DNA from: Deltaproteobacteria bacterium
GTDB lineage: Bacteria; Myxococcota; JACPTQ01
Direction of reading: 5' to 3'
DNA length: 41,719 nucleotides
NCBI GenBank assembly: GCA_016192705.1
Contig: JACPTQ010000058.1
Coordinates: 1 to 41,719 of the forward strand
In this document: positions 7,642 through 16,622 of the stretch, in pieces
How positions within the stretch are numbered: the stretch's first letter is position 1
Layout of the letters: each line of letters opens with the position of its first letter
Notes under the pieces: model-generated
Seen by the model: only the letters and a program-made list of their open reading frames with translations
The model's database searches: none
What the model was told of the DNA's origin: nothing
Program-made: the position numbers and the translations under genes

Positions 7642-9534
7642 ATGCGCCTTGGTCTTGCGATCATAATCATTGCGTCAATTCCGCGACTGGCGCTCGCGCG
7701 CCCGGGCGACGTTGGTGACCCGCTTACCATTCCCGGCGCTCCATTCGTTCACCGCGCATCGACCGCCCTGCGCGGCTCGGCCATCGCTCGATATTCGTGC
7801 AAGCCGACCGCGTCTGAAGCCGGTCCTGAAGTGGTTTACGTGTTTCACGCGCCGGCCTCGGGACGTGTGACCGCAACCGTGGACGGCGACAACGGCAGCG
7901 TCGACGTCGATGTCCATTTGCTTTCGTCGCTCAACATCGACACAACCAAAACAGCGACCAACTGCCTCGCGCGCGGGGACCGCATCGCTGAAACCCGCGT
8001 TCTGGCTGGACCTGTTTTCGCCGTCGTCGACACCTTTCAAGCGGCGACGCACGCTGGCGTCTTCACGCTGCGCTTCGATTTTCAGCCCGACAACGACTGG
8101 GCCCCGCGACCCGTCGCGCGCGGCGTTACGCTTAAAACGAAGGCGTACGACGATTTGTTTGGTGCGCGGCAATCGACGAGTGTCCTTGAGGTCGACCTTG
8201 CTGAGCCAAGCGTCGTGGTCAAACCGATCCTCGCGTCGACCTGCGCAACAACGTCGAGCCTCGCACGAGGTGCAGGAGCCGTCGCGGCGATCAACGCGGG
8301 GTTTTTCGACACGTCGACGGGGAGCTGCGGTTCGGTGTCGCTCGTGAAAATCGATGGACAGCTTCTCGCGCGAAACGCGAAATCGCGAACGTCGTTTGGG
8401 CTCGACGCCCAGCGGCGTCCGCTCATCGAACGCGTGGCGGCTGGTGCCGATTGGCCGGCGGCCACCCAAGCGGTGGGTGGCGTTCCGCGCATCGTGACCG
8501 CAGGGCGCGTCGACGTGCGCACCATCGAAGAGGGCGCGCCCGCTGCTTTTGGAACGGCGCGACACCCGCGTACGACCGTTGGGATTTCGACGGGTGGCGG
8601 GCTTGTTTTTGCGACGGTCGACGGCCGCACCACCGCGGGCGCTGGGATGTCGCTCGCGGAGCTCGCGCAGTGGATGATTTGGCTCGGCGTCGCAAACGCG
8701 GTCAATTTGGACGGCGGCGGAAGCACAACGATGTGGGTCAAGGGCGAACCATGGGGTGGTGTCGTGAATTACCCGAGCGACAACGGGCGCGCCGATCACG
8801 CGGGCGAGCGCGCCGTGGGAAGCGCGCTTGGAGTCTGGGCGGCGCCGCTCGATCGAGACCTCGTTTGGCTGACTTCGCCGCCGCCGTCGGTGCGACTCCG
8901 GAGCGGCGACACTTGGGCGTTTGAGGCGGTGGTCGCGGATCCCGAGGGTCGCGCCGTGACAATTCGCGCGGCGGTGCTCGGACTGACCGCTTCCAATCGC
9001 GTGGCCGTGCAAGACCGCGGCGATGGAACCGCGCAGATCGCATTTACGGCGGATGCAACCGATGTGTCGCGGTCGCCAATCCGCTTCGAGATCGCGATCG
9101 ACGTTGCAGGTGGACGGAGTTTCTCAACGACGATTGCGATCACCGTCGACGCGCCCGACGCCGGCTCACCGCCCCTTGCCGATGCCGGACAAAACCCGGA
9201 CCTCAATTCGGACGCAGGTTCGAACCCATCCGCCGACGACGCGGGTGTTGATCCCTCGATCGAAATTGACGGGGGCGCTTTACGTGATCCTTCGACCACC
9301 GATGGTGGCCCATCACCATCCGCGCCACCAACGACGCCGAACCCTGAATCGCCGCTGCCAGGCGAACCGCGTTCGGCGGACGAGACCACCGGTTGTTCAG
9401 CAGGGCTCATTTCCGGCGCGTTATCGACCGCGATCGGTTGGCCCCTTTTTGTCGCGTTTGCGTCTCTCGTTACTCTGGCTTCTCGTCGCCGCGGCAAAGA
9501 ACGCGCAAATACTCGTTCTGGCTGCGATCGATAA
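7642..9534 (+). CDS. Exported phosphodiester glycosidase (NAGPA-like) protein with MYXO-CTERM-like tail
   Basis: This is a 630-residue secreted protein. It has an N-terminal signal peptide (residues 1-19), then a beta domain resembling bacterial pre-peptidase C-terminal domains (about 40-150). A phosphodiester glycosidase (NAGPA/DUF2233) domain follows (about 165-395), with AINAGFFD (residue 216), HPRTTVGI and NLDGGGSTTMW (residue 355). Next come an Ig-like segment and an Asp/Ala/Gly/Pro-rich linker (about 515-580). The C terminus has a cysteine (C585), a hydrophobic helix and an RRR cluster, as in MYXO-CTERM sorting tails of myxobacterial surface proteins. The likely role is cleavage of phospho-sugar linkages at the cell surface, but the substrate is unknown. 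The 3' end overlaps the convergent SH3 gene by 65 nt. Confidence 0.85.
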   Translation: MRLGLAIIIIASIPRLALARPGDVGDPLTIPGAPFVHRASTALRGSAIARYSCKPTASEAGPEVVYVFHAPASGRVTATVDGDNGSVDVDVHLLSSLNIDTTKTATNCLARGDRIAETRVLAGPVFAVVDTFQAATHAGVFTLRFDFQPDNDWAPRPVARGVTLKTKAYDDLFGARQSTSVLEVDLAEPSVVVKPILASTCATTSSLARGAGAVAAINAGFFDTSTGSCGSVSLVKIDGQLLARNAKSRTSFGLDAQRRPLIERVAAGADWPAATQAVGGVPRIVTAGRVDVRTIEEGAPAAFGTARHPRTTVGISTGGGLVFATVDGRTTAGAGMSLAELAQWMIWLGVANAVNLDGGGSTTMWVKGEPWGGVVNYPSDNGRADHAGERAVGSALGVWAAPLDRDLVWLTSPPPSVRLRSGDTWAFEAVVADPEGRAVTIRAAVLGLTASNRVAVQDRGDGTAQIAFTADATDVSRSPIRFEIAIDVAGGRSFSTTIAITVDAPDAGSPPLADAGQNPDLNSDAGSNPSADDAGVDPSIEIDGGALRDPSTTDGGPSPSAPPTTPNPESPLPGEPRSADETTGCSAGLISGALSTAIGWPLFVAFASLVTLASRRRGKERANTRSGCDR

Positions 9535-10210
9535 GCGTTCGTCCCACTTCGCGATCGACGAACCGAATCGTCGTGTTGCGCGCAATGTTGTCGGCGTCGA
9601 CGAGTAGAATCTCTCCATCCCGCAGCGTGTAACGCCCACGGTTGGCGATGTTCGACGACCGCTCGAGCCGAAAATAGTAATCCCCGGACGGCCAAAAAAT
9701 GATGAACGCGCGCTGCGCCCCGTCACACCACGTACCGTGGAGCCACCGGTCGATCGCCTTGAGCCGCTCCTTGACGCCCTCGGCCTCCGCCTTTTTTCCA
9801 GCGCTGTCATACGCCGCGAGGAGCGCGACGAAAACTCGCCGGTCGGTCGGTGCGGCCCTTGTCGCCGCCTCCAAATACGCCATAGCCTTTATGTTGGCGT
9901 CTCCATGAAGCAATTTCATTCCGCGGTCGTAGAGCGAAGCGCCCGCCGACGTTCGGGGCGCAACGTGTTCGCGCGGAAGCCAGCCTTCACTTCCATCCGC
10001 GTCAACGCGCATCCAACGCCCGCGCTGCCCCTTTTTCTTCACCTCCGTCCCGAGAGCCAACGTCTTGACGGACGCCGCGTTGGAATCCGGCTTCAACCGC
10101 ATCACAGCGTCGGATTCAACAACGACCAGCACGGGCCGCTCTTTCCGAGCGCCATCGGCACCCGCCGAAGTAACCACGACGAGAATGGCCGCGGACAGAC
10201 TTCGCCACAT
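9470..10210 (-). CDS. Exported SH3-domain protein with TPR-like segment
   Basis: This 246-residue protein begins with a signal peptide (MWRSLSAAILVVVTSAGADG) and then a bacterial SH3 domain (about residues 27-82; the WMRVDADGSEGWLP strand pair is typical). A short helical, TPR-like stretch (about 95-145) and a C-terminal beta-rich lipocalin-like region (RGRYTLRDGEILLVDAD) follow. Bacterial SH3 domains usually bind cell-wall peptides, so a periplasmic structural or sensing role is plausible. I chose the start at 10210 because it begins at the signal peptide. The frame extends to 10255 without added features. Confidence 0.7.
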   Translation of the reverse strand: MWRSLSAAILVVVTSAGADGARKERPVLVVVESDAVMRLKPDSNAASVKTLALGTEVKKKGQRGRWMRVDADGSEGWLPREHVAPRTSAGASLYDRGMKLLHGDANIKAMAYLEAATRAAPTDRRVFVALLAAYDSAGKKAEAEGVKERLKAIDRWLHGTWCDGAQRAFIIFWPSGDYYFRLERSSNIANRGRYTLRDGEILLVDADNIARNTTIRFVDREVGRTLIDRSQNEYLRVLCRGDEKPE

Positions 10211-10299
10211 ACCGACAGTGTGCGAACCTTCGCACCGAAAATCAAGCGCTCGCAACGCCTTGCATTCAGCAGCGACCCATCGTACCTACTCGAGCGCCC

Positions 10300-11796
10300 A
10301 TGGTTCGTCTCTTTTGGATAACCCTCGCGCTCGTCACGGCCGCGAAACTCCTCTTCATCGGCACAACAATGGTCGTCGACGACGAAGCCCATTACTTCGC
10401 CTGGTCACGCCACCTCGATCTCGGCTACATCGACAACGGCCCCTTCGTCGCCTTTCTCATTCGCGCGTCGACCGCCCTTTTCGGCGCGTCGTCGTTCGGC
10501 ATTCGCGCCCTCACAGTCTTCCTCTCGACCGCCCTCGCCGCGTACCTTTTTGTTATTTTTCGCCGCTCGTTCGGCGTCCGCGCTGCCTTTACCTCGGGGA
10601 TGCTTCTCTCGACGACGCTCCTCTTCTTCGGCAGCACAGTCGTCACAACCCCCGACTCACCGATGTGGCTCGCCATGGCACTCGCGATCGTCCTTTATCA
10701 CCGCGCGTTCTTCGTCTCGCCGCGCGCCTTCTACGCCGCCGGCTTCTTCCTCGGCATCTCCGCCCTTTCAAAAATCTCGGTCTTCCTCCCAGCCGTCGGC
10801 GTATTTCTCTTTCCGTTCGTCATCCGCGAAATGCGCAGTTTCATACGCCGCGCCGATTTCTACTTCTCCTTTCTCATCGCTGCGGTCGTCGTCTCGCCGT
10901 TCGTCGTCTGGAACTTTTTGAACGACTTCGCCTTCCTGAGATTCAAAGGGCCGATGGCTTTTCAGTCGGGCTCTCTCGCCGACTTCGGCGCATTTTGGGC
11001 CGCGCAACTCGGCCTCCTTTTTCCGCCGCTCGCCGTCCTCAGCGTCGGCCTACCGCTCGTGATCGTGTTTCAGCGTTTCATCCAGCGCCGCGACACGCCG
11101 CCACATCTCGTCTTTTTCGCTCTCACCGCGGCCTTCCCACTTCTCTTCTTCGTCATCGGATCGATTCGCACGCGCTACGAGGCGTATTGGTCGATCGCCT
11201 TTGCGCTCCCCGGGATTCTCCTCGTTGCCGCTTACGTGGGAACCGACGCCAAGCGATTTCGCCGCACGCTCGCGGTGCAACTCGTTGGTGGTGCGCTCTC
11301 GATCGCCGCCTCCATCCTTCAAGTGCACACGACGCTAATTCCGCTCTCTCCCACGGCCGATGTCACGCGCCGCTATTTCAAGTTCTCGGCGTTCCCGACT
11401 GAAATCCGTGCATTCCTCGCGTCGCGCCCCGACCTCGCACGCTATCGCGTCTTGTCGAACAACTATCAGATCCCCTCGATGCTCATCACGTACGCCGCGC
11501 CCACTTTAGTTCCGACGTGCCTATCGATCGACGGCTATCACGATACCTTTTACTTGAAGCTCGTCACTGATTCCTCGCTCATCGGGCACGATCATCTTTT
11601 TCTCTTGGAGGGCGATGCGTTCCCTGACGCTTTTCGCGCGCACTTCGTTTCCGTCGAATTCGTACAGTCGTTTGTTTCACGTCGAGCGGGCGCAACGATC
11701 GCAACATTCTCGCTCTGGCTGGTTCGCAATTACCGTGGCCGTGCCGCTATGGAACAACCGGCGTCGTCGTCAGTCGCCCCGCGCGAATCGCACTGA
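10300..11796 (+). CDS. GT39-type (ArnT/PMT-like) membrane glycosyltransferase
   Basis: This 498-residue polytopic membrane protein has about ten hydrophobic helices. The first periplasmic loop carries DDEAHYFAWSRHLDLGYIDN, closely resembling the catalytic Asp-Glu loop of family 39 glycosyltransferases, which use polyprenyl-phosphate sugars. This suggests transfer of a sugar to lipid A, protein or surface polysaccharide on the outer face of the inner membrane. The C-terminal third is a soluble, likely periplasmic domain. The end overlaps the convergent lipoprotein gene by 50 nt. Acceptor and donor are not predictable here. Confidence 0.85.
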   Translation: MVRLFWITLALVTAAKLLFIGTTMVVDDEAHYFAWSRHLDLGYIDNGPFVAFLIRASTALFGASSFGIRALTVFLSTALAAYLFVIFRRSFGVRAAFTSGMLLSTTLLFFGSTVVTTPDSPMWLAMALAIVLYHRAFFVSPRAFYAAGFFLGISALSKISVFLPAVGVFLFPFVIREMRSFIRRADFYFSFLIAAVVVSPFVVWNFLNDFAFLRFKGPMAFQSGSLADFGAFWAAQLGLLFPPLAVLSVGLPLVIVFQRFIQRRDTPPHLVFFALTAAFPLLFFVIGSIRTRYEAYWSIAFALPGILLVAAYVGTDAKRFRRTLAVQLVGGALSIAASILQVHTTLIPLSPTADVTRRYFKFSAFPTEIRAFLASRPDLARYRVLSNNYQIPSMLITYAAPTLVPTCLSIDGYHDTFYLKLVTDSSLIGHDHLFLLEGDAFPDAFRAHFVSVEFVQSFVSRRAGATIATFSLWLVRNYRGRAAMEQPASSSVAPRESH

Positions 11797-13375
11797 GGCT
11801 CGACTTCGTGATGTCGAAAAAGCGCGGTATCGGGGTCGTGTCGGGAAGGGCGATTGTCACGACATACTCCTCGCCCGTCGCCTTGTCGCGCAAGAACGCA
11901 TTGTCGAGCCGCCAGCCGCCCGCGAGCCCCGACTTCTTGTAGATGACGGTGTTGCCCGCGCCAAACACCGCCTCAGCCGCACTAAAAATCGACTGCCCTT
12001 TGTTCGTCGAAAGCGCGACGCGCAGATACGCGAGGTCGTCCCGAAAAATCCGAAACCGCTCGCCGTCCGACAAGCGCTCGTGAAGCGCGACGCGTCGAAT
12101 CGCATCGCCCAGCTCAAACGGATTTGTACAGTTCCCACTGTTCGCGCAGGCGTACGTTCCGGTTCCTTGACGCGCCGGAATCGATGTCTGCTTTGTCCCC
12201 TCGTCGAGCGTGATGGCGGGCGAGTTTCGAATTGCGTTGTACGCGCCGTAACTTCGCTGGAGCACCGTTCGTTCAAAGCCACGCTCGGGCGCCAAAAACG
12301 CAGTGTTGATTTCGTCGAACCCCGCAAGGAGCATTAGGCGATCGTACGATGTGTTATCAGACACGATGAGGGCGTCGTTCATCACGGTGCGGAACGGCCC
12401 GTCGTAACCGCCTGCGTAGTGAATGTTCGAGCGAACGCTGTGCCCGCGATCCTCGAGCGTTTCGAGCGCGGCGAGCGCCGCGAACAGCTTGATGGTCGAC
12501 GCAGGCCAGAAGGCGTCGCTAAACAGCGTCCCTTTGAAATCGAAATATTGATAGCTGAACGCGCCCGCGGACTGTGTGATTCGAACAACCGCAACCTTTG
12601 AGTTCGCTGGGACAGAGACGCCATCCGCCACGAGAATCTGTTCGAGCTTTGTTGTGTCGTGCGTCGCGCGAACCGCTGCGATCCGCGCGGGGTAAGGACT
12701 CGGGCTCGCGGGTAGAGGCGCGGGGCGCACATCGGGTGGAACGCAAACGTTTTGGAGCGTCGTCGGCTCGTTGAAGCGCCCGCGGGCTCCGCATCGGTAT
12801 CCTGCGCGACAGTCCGCGTCGGTCGCGCATTTTGAGACACATCGACCGGTGGCGTCGTCGCCGTCGATACAAAACGTGACCGGTTGGCTGGCACGATCGG
12901 GGCACGTGCGCGTACAAGCGAGCGAGCAATGCCCGCCCTGAAAACCGCTTGCTAAGCAGATCGCCCCCGGGTAGTTGCAACTTGCGGCGCTTTCACACGG
13001 CCCGCCGATCCATTGATCGCGAATTAGGGGGCCCGCGTCAGCGTCAGCTCCCGCATCCGCTTCCGCACCCGCATCCGGGCCCGCTCCCGCATCCGCTCCC
13101 GCTCCCGAATCCGCAGCCACTGCCGCATCCGCTTCCGCTTCCGCGCCCGCGTCGGTTACCGCAACCGGTCCGGCTCCCGAATCTGCTCCCGATTCCGATC
13201 CCGCGTCGACGATGGGAACTTGCGGCGGCTCCCAATCGCCTCCCCCGCAATCGCCCGGACGATCGCAGTTTGGCGGTGTTTCGCCATCGCCGCACGAAGC
13301 ACCGCTTGTCGCGATAACGGCAACCAAAAATACGGTTCTAAAACTTGATCGGCTGAGAGACCTGTTGAACTTCAT
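11747..13375 (-). CDS. Class A beta-lactamase-fold serine hydrolase lipoprotein
   Basis: This 542-residue lipoprotein has its lipobox Cys at about residue 28. An Asp/Ala/Gly-rich linker follows (about 58-115), then a Cys-rich module (about 120-215, many paired cysteines). The rest is a penicillin-binding/beta-lactamase fold. The catalytic triad motifs are visible: S-T-I-K (S293, K296), S-D-N (S339-N341) and K-S-G (K481-G483). This fold includes class A beta-lactamases and D,D-peptidases. With the surface anchor and spacing, either antibiotic hydrolysis or an unknown amidase/esterase role is possible. The omega-loop glutamate of true class A enzymes was not confidently placed. Confidence 0.82.
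   Translation of the reverse strand: MKFNRSLSRSSFRTVFLVAVIATSGASCGDGETPPNCDRPGDCGGGDWEPPQVPIVDAGSESGADSGAGPVAVTDAGAEAEADAAVAADSGAGADAGAGPDAGAEADAGADADAGPLIRDQWIGGPCESAASCNYPGAICLASGFQGGHCSLACTRTCPDRASQPVTFCIDGDDATGRCVSKCATDADCRAGYRCGARGRFNEPTTLQNVCVPPDVRPAPLPASPSPYPARIAAVRATHDTTKLEQILVADGVSVPANSKVAVVRITQSAGAFSYQYFDFKGTLFSDAFWPASTIKLFAALAALETLEDRGHSVRSNIHYAGGYDGPFRTVMNDALIVSDNTSYDRLMLLAGFDEINTAFLAPERGFERTVLQRSYGAYNAIRNSPAITLDEGTKQTSIPARQGTGTYACANSGNCTNPFELGDAIRRVALHERLSDGERFRIFRDDLAYLRVALSTNKGQSIFSAAEAVFGAGNTVIYKKSGLAGGWRLDNAFLRDKATGEEYVVTIALPDTTPIPRFFDITKSSLSAIRAGRLTTTPVVP
13035..13205 (-). repeat. Hexanucleotide-type tandem repeat encoding Asp-Ala-Gly linker
   Basis: The plus strand shows many near-identical units of the form tcccgcatccgc / ttccgcacccgc. 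In the serine hydrolase frame these encode alternating Asp-Ala-Gly and Ala-Glu-Ala residues. Repeats of this type expand and contract by slippage; here the frame is intact. Confidence 0.75.
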
Positions 13376-13441
13376 AAGCTATCCCACAAAGCCCTACAGT
13401 CTACACGAACGCCGTAGATAAGACCAGCGTGGCTGGCCAGA

Positions 13442-15343
13442 CTAGAACGCGATCGCAATCCGCGTTTGGAAAGAAAACGCCGACGACGACGCCCGCGTTG
13501 CGCCCGCCGAGTCGACAAAATTCATCCCCGCGAACGGCAAGAGCCACCCGACCGAGAACCCCGCATAAAGCCCGTCATCGTTGTAGTAGAAAATGTCGAG
13601 GTCGAACTCGAGCCCAAGCGGCGTCGCTTTCCCCGGCGTCGACGCAGCCGACACCGCGTACGAATTGACGACATCAAACCTGAGCCCGAACCCGTTCACG
13701 ATTTCCCACTGAATCCACGGCCGGAAATACCACGCGTTCGTGACGGTGCCGATAATCTCGCGAAACAAGATCTGATCGACGTGAAAATCGGGGTCGAATT
13801 TGAAGTTCCCAATTCGCCGATTCGTGTCGGTCACCTTTCCGTCCCGCACGCCAAACCCGGCGTCCTTGTCACCCGACGCGATCCCCGCCTCGAGCCCAAC
13901 GTACAGCTCGCCCGTCAAAAACCGATACGTCGCGCGAAACACAGCCGCCTGCTGATTCAGCTCCGTCTTTTCCCCCGTGTCGGGTTTCTTGTACTCGCCC
14001 CAAATCCCGGCCGCCTCGGCTTCGATGCGCCATCGCTTGTGAATAAAAATCGCCCACAGGTCAAACGTTTGCGACGTCAAATCAACCGCCACATTCGTCG
14101 GCGTCGCGCCCGCGAGCGGATTTGTCCCTTCGGTTGTGTACGTTTGAAATCGAAGCGAGTAACGGAGCCCGTAGTTGAATATCGGCAAGTTCAGCTCAAA
14201 TTTCCGCCGCAGCTCGCGCTCGTTGTCGCGCCGCAAAATGAAAACGCTGTATTGATTGATGTCGTCAAGCTGGTCCTTATCGATCGGCTGGCCGATGTAT
14301 TTGTCGACGAGCGGATCCGAAAAACTCGACAGCATCCCCTCGCCCCCAAAGTCGAGCGCCATCCCGAAATAAAAATCTTCGAGCTTCGTTGCGAACATCA
14401 CGCGGTCGATGGTGTCGCCGTAATTGCAGTCGTTCAGCGACCTGAAATTCACGTTGCCGTGCTTTGGCCCCGACGCACCTGGCTTCTCGGGGTCGCGCGC
14501 CCACCCATACACGCGGTCGTACTGCGACTGTGCGCACCCACCGTCATTCCACACGAGCCCCATGCCAAAATGATCGCCCATACGGCCGAACAGAAAATTC
14601 CCAAACGGAATCTCGATTTCGCCCCAGACGCGTTTCACACGAATCGCGTCCCTTACCGAGTTGATGCCCGACGTCGGTGGAACGATCGCCTGCGACTCCC
14701 CGAGAAACGGCGTCGACAGCGTTGCCGTTGGCCATCCATCGGGCGTCTCGCCAAACACCGCGTTGTCGAGAACGTCAAACTGGCTCCGAATGCGCACTTT
14801 CTCAGCCACGCGAATCGTCGGTTCGAGCCTAAGCCGCATGTTCGCAAACGCGATCGTGTGCGCGTCGAGTGCGCGAAAACCGTTGGCCGATGAGTATGGA
14901 ACGAAGAACGGCGACGACCCCGTCAACGTCGTTCCTGAAAGGGCCGCCGTTTTGAGGTCGAGGTTTTGGTGGAGAACGCCGCGCATCCGATAGTAGCCGT
15001 GGAGCTCAAACGCCGGAAACCGCTTCGCCTTCCCCTCTTCGAAATCGCCGTCCTTCTCCTCTTTGTCGTCGTCGCCCTTTAAGTCGACCCTGACCTTGGC
15101 TCCCGCGCCGTTTCGACTCTTCTTTGATTTCGCCTCAGACTTTTTCGCCGCCGACTTCCTCGACGCGGCCTCGGATTTTTTCGCCTTCGCGTCATCTTCG
15201 GTCGAGCCCGCGCTGGTCGACGGCGTCACCACCGATTTCTTTTCTTTTTCGTCCGCCTCGTCAATGTCGTCGTCCTTCGTATCCGCAAACGCCACATTCG
15301 ATAGGCCCAAAACAACCAAGATGTAAAGGAGTTGTCGCTTCAT
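13442..15343 (-). CDS. Porin-like outer-membrane beta-barrel protein
   Basis: This 633-residue protein has a signal peptide (MKRQLLYILVVLGLSNVAFA) and a highly charged Lys/Ala/Ser/Glu linker (about 22-100). A long series of alternating amphipathic strands ends in an aromatic Phe (FQTRIAIAF), typical of outer-membrane barrels. The ELHGYYRMRG strand at about 115 resembles a myxobacterial family I recall as TIGR04551; that assignment is from memory. ATG 15343 begins the signal peptide and has GAGG about 12 nt upstream; an in-frame extension to 15421 adds nothing. It does not resemble MtrB (no N-terminal CXXC), so it is not an obvious partner of the decaheme cytochrome. Confidence 0.75.
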   Translation of the reverse strand: MKRQLLYILVVLGLSNVAFADTKDDDIDEADEKEKKSVVTPSTSAGSTEDDAKAKKSEAASRKSAAKKSEAKSKKSRNGAGAKVRVDLKGDDDKEEKDGDFEEGKAKRFPAFELHGYYRMRGVLHQNLDLKTAALSGTTLTGSSPFFVPYSSANGFRALDAHTIAFANMRLRLEPTIRVAEKVRIRSQFDVLDNAVFGETPDGWPTATLSTPFLGESQAIVPPTSGINSVRDAIRVKRVWGEIEIPFGNFLFGRMGDHFGMGLVWNDGGCAQSQYDRVYGWARDPEKPGASGPKHGNVNFRSLNDCNYGDTIDRVMFATKLEDFYFGMALDFGGEGMLSSFSDPLVDKYIGQPIDKDQLDDINQYSVFILRRDNERELRRKFELNLPIFNYGLRYSLRFQTYTTEGTNPLAGATPTNVAVDLTSQTFDLWAIFIHKRWRIEAEAAGIWGEYKKPDTGEKTELNQQAAVFRATYRFLTGELYVGLEAGIASGDKDAGFGVRDGKVTDTNRRIGNFKFDPDFHVDQILFREIIGTVTNAWYFRPWIQWEIVNGFGLRFDVVNSYAVSAASTPGKATPLGLEFDLDIFYYNDDGLYAGFSVGWLLPFAGMNFVDSAGATRASSSAFSFQTRIAIAF

Positions 15344-15447
15344 AAAATCAACCTCACTTGCCAGCCAATAGACCAGAATGGTGCGGCGTTTCTCCCATGC
15401 GCCCCCCACCTTGTCAAGCATCGGGCAACGATTTAGGGTGCCGTTCC

Positions 15448-16488
15448 ATGCGGTTTTTCCTTCTGTTTTTGGTTTTTGTTCCCGTGTCGTGCGGTGGTCT
15501 CGCCCCGCTCCCTAAGGAACGCCATTTCACGTCGCTCCGGCAGCTCACGTTTGGTGGCGAGAACGCTGAAGCTTATTTTTCGCCCGACTCGCGAACGCTC
15601 GTTTTCCAATCAACACGGGGAAGTTTTCGAAACACGGCGCCGAAGGGCGAGTGGGCGTGCGACCAGATTCTCACAATTCCAGTAGACGGCGGTAGAGCAG
15701 AGCTCGTTTCAACTGCGACGGGGCGAACGACGTGTGGCTACTATTTGCCGGCCGGCGACATTTTGTTTTCGAGCACGCATGCGGCGTCGCCCAATTGTCC
15801 GCCAAAACCGTCGTACGCGCGCGGGTATGTTTGGCCCATCTATGACACGTACGACATCTATTTGAGGAAGGCGAATGGCGCCCTCGCCCCGCTCATCGCG
15901 GCACCGGGGTACGACGCGGAGGCGACGGTTTCGCCGATGGGCGATCGGATTGTTTTTACGAGCACGCGCGACGGCGACCTTGAGATTTACACGGCGGCGA
16001 TCGATGGAAGCGATGTGCGGCGACTTACGACGACGCCAGGGTATGATGGCGGCGCTTTTTTTTCGCCGGATGGGAAGCGAATCGTTTATCGCGCGCACCA
16101 CCCAACGGGTGCGGCGCTCATCGAGTACCGCGCGCTGCTGAAAGCGGGGCTCGTGCGACCGTCGATCATGGAAATCTTTGTGATGGATGCCGACGGCAAG
16201 AACCATCGCCAGCTCACGCGGTTTGGCAAGGCGAGTTTCGCGCCTTTTTTTCACAACAACAATCGGCAGATTTTTTTTGCGTCGAATTTTCACGATCCGC
16301 GTGGGCGCAATTTTGATATCTATCTGATGGCCGACGACGGCTCGCGGCTCGAGCGAATCACGTGGAGCCCCGATTTTGATGGGTTCCCGATGATGTCGCC
16401 CGACGGAAAGATGCTCGCATTCTCGTCGAATCGCGGGGGACGGATTCGCGGCGAGACAAATGTGTTTGTTGCGGAGTGGCAGGACTAA
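15448..16488 (+). CDS. TolB-like WD40/PD40 beta-propeller lipoprotein
   Basis: This 346-residue lipoprotein starts with MRFFLLFLVFVPVSC, a short signal ending in a lipobox. The rest is a set of PD40 propeller blades, visible as repeated FSPDSRTLVFQSTRG, VSPMGDRIVFTSTRDG, FSPDGKRIVYRA and MSPDGKMLAFSSNRGG blocks. Such propellers bind peptides or act as scaffolds in the periplasm, as in TolB, but there is no TolB N-terminal domain and no tol genes nearby. ATG 15448 was preferred over an upstream in-frame start at 15358 because it starts the signal peptide. Confidence 0.8.
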   Translation: MRFFLLFLVFVPVSCGGLAPLPKERHFTSLRQLTFGGENAEAYFSPDSRTLVFQSTRGSFRNTAPKGEWACDQILTIPVDGGRAELVSTATGRTTCGYYLPAGDILFSSTHAASPNCPPKPSYARGYVWPIYDTYDIYLRKANGALAPLIAAPGYDAEATVSPMGDRIVFTSTRDGDLEIYTAAIDGSDVRRLTTTPGYDGGAFFSPDGKRIVYRAHHPTGAALIEYRALLKAGLVRPSIMEIFVMDADGKNHRQLTRFGKASFAPFFHNNNRQIFFASNFHDPRGRNFDIYLMADDGSRLERITWSPDFDGFPMMSPDGKMLAFSSNRGGRIRGETNVFVAEWQD

Positions 16489-16500
16489 GGGGACAGTCGT

Positions 16501-16529
16501 TTGACGGAGTTTTTTTTTGCCGGTAAAAG
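16501..16529 (+). promoter_or_regulatory. Promoter of tRNA-His
   Basis: TTGACG at 16501-16506 and TAAAAG at 16524-16529 are spaced by exactly 17 nt. Initiation would occur about 12 nt before the tRNA 5' end. Confidence 0.6.
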
Positions 16530-16547
16530 AATCGATTGCCAACGTAC

Positions 16548-16622
16548 GGTGGGTATAGCTCAGTTGGTTAGAGCACTGGATTGTGGCTCCAGTTGTCGGG
16601 GGTTCGAAACCCCTTACCCACC
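16548..16622 (+). tRNA. tRNA-His (anticodon GTG)
   Basis: A full cloverleaf is readable: acceptor GTGGGTA pairs with TACCCAC, the anticodon stem CTGGA/TCCAG encloses TTGTGGC (anticodon GTG), and the T arm is GGGGGTTCGAAACCCCT. An extra G at -1 facing C73 is the identity element of tRNA-His. CCA is not encoded. The 3' end overlaps the end of a serine recombinase gene on the other strand, marking it as an integration site. Confidence 0.95.

Noticed and set aside
10065-11402. 445-codon plus-strand frame inside the glycosyltransferase
   Set aside because: It is Arg/His/Ser-rich shadow coding. The GT39 frame has helices and a catalytic loop.
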